From a bacterium (GTDB lineage Bacteria > Spirochaetota > JAHITG01): a stretch of DNA of 9,505 nt. Location of the stretch: contig JAQTRT010000107.1 in assembly GCA_028711675.1 (NCBI GenBank), positions 1 to 9,505 of the forward strand, in the 5' to 3' direction. Position 1 is the first letter of the stretch, and each line of letters opens with the position of its first letter. The notes beneath the pieces were generated by a model. It was not told the DNA's origin. It did not search any database and worked only from the letters and a program-made list of their open reading frames with translations. A program made the translations under genes and the position numbers. Shown here piece by piece: positions 6,247 through 9,505 of the stretch.

Positions 6247-6265
6247 AAGGCATTGACGCTTACCA

Positions 6266-6283
6266 TTGTAGGGCGAACTACAA
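6266..6283 (+). other. Stem-loop in the distal amtB leader
   Basis: TTGTAG (6266-6271) pairs perfectly with CTACAA (6278-6283) around GGCGAA, which can fold as a GCGA (GNRA-type) tetraloop with flanking G and A. It lies after the attenuator and has no T tract. Another weaker hairpin is AACAGG (6337-6342) with CCTGTT (6351-6356). The rest of 6247-6481 holds no convincing gene; a 25-codon frame at 6373-6450 is noted as doubtful. Confidence 0.4.
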
Positions 6284-6481
6284 AAATCATTAAAACATAT
6301 TTTTCATTCAACACAGGAATTACTTGTTTTTCCATAAACAGGCAAATTCCCCTGTTCCGGAGATTGAACTAAATGCGCGGTTTACCCCGTTCATTTTTAA
6401 TGATTTTTAAGCTGATGAATGTTGCGGTCCATACAGAATCCTTGATTTAGTTTAACATTGACATTGAAAGAGGAGAAAAAA

Positions 6482-7831
6482 ATGATAAGAAACAAGATAA
6501 ATAACGTATCGCGGCACTGGCCGCTTTTCATGGGAGCTCTCCTGCTTCTGCTGGGAATATCCTTCCCTCTTATGGCCCGTGAGACGGTTCCCGGCCTGAA
6601 GATCGATTCAGGCGATACGGCCTGGGTGCTTATAAGCTCGGCATTGGTTATGCTCATGACGCCTGGTCTGGCATTTTTTTACGGCGGGCTTGTCCGGAAG
6701 AAGAACGTGCTTTCAATCCTGATACAGTGTTTCATGATACTATGCCTGATCAGCGTACAGTGGGTGGTTTTCGGATACAGCCTGGCTTTCGGCCCGGACA
6801 TCAAGGGCGTCATCGGCAGCCTGGACTGGTCTTTCCTGAAGAACGTGGGCCTGGACCCGTTCTCTGGTTATTCAGCCACGATACCGCACCAGGTGTTCAT
6901 GATCTTCCAGGCCATGTTCGCGGTCATCACCCCGGCCCTTATCCTGGGCGCGTTCGCCGAAAGGATGAAGTTCCTGGGTTTCGCGGTCTTTTCCCTGCTC
7001 TGGGCTGTCCTGGTATATGACCCCATCTGTCATATGGTCTGGGGCGTGGGCGGATTCCTGAGGAACATGGGTGCGCTCGATTTTGCGGGCGGTACCGTGG
7101 TCCATATCAACGCGGGTATCGCGGCTCTGGCTGCGGCGCTTGTGCTGGGAAAGAGACAGGGTTATCCCACGCATATCTCGCCGCCGCATAATCTGCCGTT
7201 CGCGGTCCTCGGCGCGGGCCTGCTCTGGTTCGGCTGGTTCGGTTTTAACGCGGGAAGCAGCCTGGCTGCCAACGGCCTTGCGGCTAATGCTTTTGTGGTG
7301 ACCAATACAGCGGCAGCCACGGCCGGTTTGACCTGGGCCCTGCTTGACTGGATCTTTAACGCCAGGCCTACTGTACTGGGCATGATCACAGGAGCCGTGG
7401 CCGGGCTTGTGGCCATTACCCCGGCAGCGGGATTCGCAGATGTGACCGGAGCCCTGTTCATCGGGATAACGGTCTCGGTCATCTGTTATTTCTTCGTGTC
7501 CGTGGTGAAGCCCAGGCTTGGTTATGACGATTCCCTGGATGCGTTCGGCGTTCACGGTATCGGAGGATTCTGGGGCGCCATTGCCACTGGCCTTGTGGCC
7601 ACCAAGGCTGTCAATCCGGCAGGTGCGGACGGCCTGTTCTACGGCAACCCGGCTCAGTTCGTGATCCAGCTTAAGGCTGCGCTTTTCACGGCCGTGTATT
7701 CGTTCGTGATAAGCTTTATTTTATTGAAGCTTGTGGACCTGGTCTTCGGGCTCCGCGCAGGTGACCATGAAGAACGCATCGGCCTGGACCTGACGGAACA
7801 CCGCGAAGCCGGTTATACGATGTTGGATTAA
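6482..7831 (+). CDS. amtB: Ammonium transporter AmtB
   Basis: The 449-residue inner-membrane channel conducts ammonium/ammonia and is gated by P-II proteins. A signal peptide-like segment (residues about 13-33) is followed by the periplasmic entry and eleven hydrophobic helices. Diagnostic motifs are TPGLAFFYGGLVRKKN (60-75), MFAVITPALI (145-154, outer Phe gate), DFAGGTVVHI with Asp200 and pore His208, WFGWFGFNAGS (249-259) and GVHGIGGFWGA with the second pore His358. The C-terminal tail GLRAGDHEERIGLDLTEHRE is the cytoplasmic segment that couples subunits and docks P-II. Start: ATG 6482 is preferred because AGAGGAG lies at ideal spacing; an in-frame TTG at 6458 has no such support. It is the first gene of the operon, separated from the P-II gene by 12 bases, and is controlled by the leader attenuator. 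Confidence 0.97.
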   Translation: MIRNKINNVSRHWPLFMGALLLLLGISFPLMARETVPGLKIDSGDTAWVLISSALVMLMTPGLAFFYGGLVRKKNVLSILIQCFMILCLISVQWVVFGYSLAFGPDIKGVIGSLDWSFLKNVGLDPFSGYSATIPHQVFMIFQAMFAVITPALILGAFAERMKFLGFAVFSLLWAVLVYDPICHMVWGVGGFLRNMGALDFAGGTVVHINAGIAALAAALVLGKRQGYPTHISPPHNLPFAVLGAGLLWFGWFGFNAGSSLAANGLAANAFVVTNTAAATAGLTWALLDWIFNARPTVLGMITGAVAGLVAITPAAGFADVTGALFIGITVSVICYFFVSVVKPRLGYDDSLDAFGVHGIGGFWGAIATGLVATKAVNPAGADGLFYGNPAQFVIQLKAALFTAVYSFVISFILLKLVDLVFGLRAGDHEERIGLDLTEHREAGYTMLD

Positions 7832-7843
7832 AGGAGGAAAAAA

Positions 7844-8185
7844 ATGAAATACATTACAGCCGTTATCCAGCCTGACAGGCTGGACGAAGTCCTCAGGCTT
7901 CTGGAAGAGAAGGAGGTCCACCTGGTCACGGTCAGCAATGTACTCGGCCGGGGCAGGCAGAAAGGCATCTCCGAGATCTACCGGAGCCATAAGGAGGCAG
8001 GCAGCCTTTTAAAGAAAGTGAAGCTGGAGATCGCGGTCAACGAGAAGTTTGTGAAACCGGCCATAGACGCGATCCTGGAAGGAGCCAAGACCGGCCATAT
8101 CGGTGACGGAAAAATATTCGTGATGGACCTTTTGGAGTGCATCCGTATCCGCACCGGCGAGACCGGAGGTCTGGCCATCGGATAG
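7844..8185 (+). CDS. glnK: P-II family nitrogen regulatory protein (GlnK/GlnB type)
   Basis: This 113-residue trimeric signalling protein binds ATP/ADP and 2-oxoglutarate and controls Amt and other targets. Family marks are the N-terminal strand MKYITAVIQPDRLDEV, the T-loop base GRGRQKG (35-41), the B-loop TGHIGDGKIFV and the C-terminal RIRTGETG nucleotide-binding segment. Length is normal (112 expected). Odd point: aligning without gaps to E. coli GlnB, Tyr46 is kept but position 51, the uridylylated Tyr, is Glu (T-loop YRSHKEAGSLLKKVK), so classical GlnD uridylylation there is impossible. The start follows a strong AGGAGG 12 bases after amtB, the usual linkage for a GlnK that gates AmtB. 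Whether it should be named glnK or glnB rests on this linkage. Confidence 0.95.
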   Translation: MKYITAVIQPDRLDEVLRLLEEKEVHLVTVSNVLGRGRQKGISEIYRSHKEAGSLLKKVKLEIAVNEKFVKPAIDAILEGAKTGHIGDGKIFVMDLLECIRIRTGETGGLAIG

Positions 8186-8193
8186 AAAATTCA

Positions 8194-8222
8194 GCAGGGG
8201 CGGGTGTTAAGCCTGCCCCTGC
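8194..8222 (+). other. Strong intercistronic hairpin after the P-II gene
   Basis: GCAGGGGCGGGT (8194-8205) pairs with GCCTGCCCCTGC (8211-8222) along 12 bp with two G-U pairs and a GTTAA loop. It is followed by AATAAAAAC, not a T tract, so it is not a typical intrinsic terminator on the plus strand. It probably protects the 3' end of the amtB-glnK message or lowers downstream expression, allowing different levels of the first two and last two genes. Confidence 0.6.
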
Positions 8223-8247
8223 AATAAAAACGGTTAAAGGTGAGAAA

Positions 8248-9027
8248 ATGAAGGTTCATTATTTACAGCACCATCCCCTTGAGGGACTGGATAATATAGG
8301 TGTTTGGCTTGAAAAAAGAGGCCATGCGGTTTCCGGGACCATCCTTTATGAAGATAAACTTCTTCCCGCCAGGCCTGACCTTGACTGGCTGATCATCATG
8401 GGCGGTCCCATGAGCGTTCACGATGAAGGGAAGTACCCCTGGCTGGCCCGGGAGAAGAAGTTCATTGAACAGTGCATCACGCAGGGAAAACTGGTCCTGG
8501 GAGTGTGCCTGGGAGCCCAGCTTATCGCGGATGTCCTGGGCAGCAGCGTTTACAAAAACGCCTTTAAGGAGATCGGATGGTTCCCGGTACGGCTTACGCG
8601 GAGCGCTAAAAGCTCACCGGCGTTCAAGCTGCTTCCGTCCGTATTCCCTGTTTTCCAGTGGCATGAGGATACTTTCGATATTCCAAAGGAGTGCTGTAAC
8701 CTGGCCTGGAGTAAAGCCTGCCAAAACCAGGCTTTCGCTTTCCGGGACAGGACTGTCGGCCTCCAGTTCCATCTGGAGGTTCCGGAAGGAACGATCCAGA
8801 AATGGGTGACCGCGGACAAATTTCCGGCCAAGGAAAGATATGTTCAGGATCCCATGAGTATCCTGAACCAGAAGGAAAATATGAGGAAGTCACATTCCGT
8901 TATGGATCTTTTTCTCGACAGTATGGAAAAGATCTTTTTTGACGAAAATAATCCTCCGGCGCATGATCGGACTTTATATGGACCCGGATCGTCAGGCGTT
9001 AAAATGCTTGACTCTCCGTTAAATTAA
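8248..9027 (+). CDS. Class I glutamine amidotransferase (GATase1), stand-alone
   Basis: The 259-residue cytosolic protein has the full triad-type glutamine amidotransferase fold, which hydrolyses glutamine to glutamate and ammonia for an acceptor reaction. Visible are MGGPMSV (51-57, oxyanion strand), the nucleophile elbow GVCLGAQL with Cys87, the QWHEDTF strand (137-143) and GLQFHLEV with His175 and Glu177. It resembles the GMP synthase-like stand-alone subfamily but has no synthetase domain, so the acceptor substrate is unknown. After residue 200 the tail (MSILNQKENMRKSH and a Pro/Gly-rich end) looks less conserved. The start at ATG 8248, with AAAGGTGA before it, is preferred over a longer frame from 8137 that would overlap the P-II gene. 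It lies between the P-II gene and glutamine synthetase III, pointing to glutamine metabolism. Confidence 0.9.
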   Translation: MKVHYLQHHPLEGLDNIGVWLEKRGHAVSGTILYEDKLLPARPDLDWLIIMGGPMSVHDEGKYPWLAREKKFIEQCITQGKLVLGVCLGAQLIADVLGSSVYKNAFKEIGWFPVRLTRSAKSSPAFKLLPSVFPVFQWHEDTFDIPKECCNLAWSKACQNQAFAFRDRTVGLQFHLEVPEGTIQKWVTADKFPAKERYVQDPMSILNQKENMRKSHSVMDLFLDSMEKIFFDENNPPAHDRTLYGPGSSGVKMLDSPLN

Positions 9028-9081
9028 AGTAAGATTATAGGAATGCCGGAGGAAATAAACGATATCAGGAGGAACAATATA

Positions 9082-9505
9082 ATGGCAGGCAGAAAAGACA
9101 TAATTCTGGACATTACGGAGAACAGGCCTTTGCGGTCGACCATTGATCCTAATGTGAAAGGCAAGGCAGTCTCCGAGTATTATGGCATGAACTCTTTCAA
9201 CGATAAGGTGATGAAAGAATTCCTGCCCTTCAAGGCGTATGAAAAACTGAAGACCGTCGTCCGGGAAGGCGGAAGGATAGATGCTAAACTGGCTGAAGAA
9301 GTAGCCCATGGCATGAAAGAATGGGCCATCAGCCGAGGTGCCACCCATTTCACGCACTGGTTCCAGCCCATGACAGGCCTTACCGCTGAGAAGCATGACA
9401 GTTTCCTCAGCTTCGATGACAGCGGTATAGCCATAGACAGGTTCTCGGGAAAGAACCTGAGCCAGGGAGAACCGGATGCTTCCAGTTTTCCCAGCGGCGG
9501 CCTCA
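9082..9505 (+). CDS. glnN: Glutamine synthetase type III (GlnN), 5' part, cut by window end
   Basis: The first 141 codons encode the N-terminal region of GSIII, the roughly 700-residue dodecameric enzyme that makes glutamine from glutamate, ammonia and ATP in the cytosol. Diagnostic segments are SEYYGMNSFNDKVMKEFLP (about residues 31-49), GMKEWAISRGATHFTHWFQ and P-M-T-G-L-T-A-E-K-H-D-S-F (about 77-107), and GEPDASSFPSGGL at the end; the FTHWFQP and EPDASSFP signatures are specific to type III rather than GlnA-type enzymes. The start at ATG 9082 is chosen because AGGAGG sits 9 bases upstream; an in-frame ATG at 9043 would add 13 residues but has a poor ribosome site. It is the fourth gene of the amtB operon, 54 bases after the amidotransferase, and captures the ammonium imported by AmtB. 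Confidence 0.95.
   Translation, partial: MAGRKDIILDITENRPLRSTIDPNVKGKAVSEYYGMNSFNDKVMKEFLPFKAYEKLKTVVREGGRIDAKLAEEVAHGMKEWAISRGATHFTHWFQPMTGLTAEKHDSFLSFDDSGIAIDRFSGKNLSQGEPDASSFPSGGL

Noticed and set aside
5941..6481. Sigma-54 promoter or NtrC site upstream of amtB
   Set aside because: No TGGCAC-N5-TTGC-type -24/-12 element was found on the plus strand; a perfect sigma-70 pair explains initiation.
6458..6486. Second promoter starting with TTGACA at 6458-6463, or TTG start codon at 6458
   Set aside because: The matching -10 would be AATGAT overlapping the amtB ATG, a poor match that would leave no leader. The TTG lacks a ribosome site while ATG 6482 has AGAGGAG.
6872..7555. Open frame of 227 codons on the minus strand
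   Set aside because: It overlaps conserved amtB coding sequence. Its Arg/His/Gly-rich translation is typical of an antisense shadow of a GC-rich gene.
1..9505. CRISPR arrays, tRNA/rRNA genes, insertion sequences, phage genes
   Set aside because: No regularly spaced repeats, tRNA cloverleaf, rRNA signatures, transposase motifs or terminal inverted repeats were seen.

Overview
The window reads as chromosomal DNA of a Gram-negative bacterium, probably from one of the poorly cultivated phyla (Elusimicrobiota or Omnitrophota-like lineages would fit). The basis is a PorV/PorQ-type outer-membrane barrel with PEGA modules, an Amt transporter with a signal peptide, a type III glutamine synthetase and consensus sigma-70 promoters. 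This placement is inference; there is no rRNA or other marker gene here. TGA, TAA and TAG are all used as stops, so the standard bacterial code applies.

Layout. Bases 1-124 hold a possible tail of an upstream gene and a terminator-like hairpin. An SpsF-like nucleotidyltransferase gene follows (125-874). A 200-base gap with three stem-loops leads to a large envelope gene (1075-3345): outer-membrane barrel, then two rounds of a TolB-N-like module plus a PEGA-like module. It is cut by one in-frame TGA, after which the same frame stays open to 3744 and encodes a concanavalin/LamG-like beta-sandwich; the only good terminator lies after this second part. A 49-residue two-helix membrane protein (3843-3992) precedes a GAF-GAF-ANTAR regulator (4062-5282). 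A convergent gene of unknown function lies at 5305-5940 on the minus strand.

The 541-base divergent intergenic region (5941-6481) is the most informative part. It carries a minus-strand promoter for the unknown gene and a near-perfect sigma-70 promoter (6098-6125) for amtB. It also carries an attenuator: two abutting hairpins with six-base loops that both have A at loop position 1 and G at position 4, the signature of RNA bound by ANTAR proteins. The second hairpin shares five bases with an 11-bp intrinsic terminator followed by a U tract. The switch controls what looks like a nitrogen-assimilation operon: amtB (6482-7831), a P-II protein (7844-8185), a class I glutamine amidotransferase (8248-9027) and the start of type III glutamine synthetase (9082 to the window end).

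Working model (inference): the GAF-GAF-ANTAR protein encoded about 0.9 kb upstream senses a small-molecule or redox signal, binds the dual hairpin, prevents the terminator from forming and lets transcription enter the ammonium-uptake and assimilation operon. The P-II protein has Glu where the canonical uridylylated Tyr51 would be, so it probably acts through ligand binding alone. RNA-level control may replace the NtrB/NtrC plus sigma-54 control common at amtB operons, since I found no sigma-54 site.
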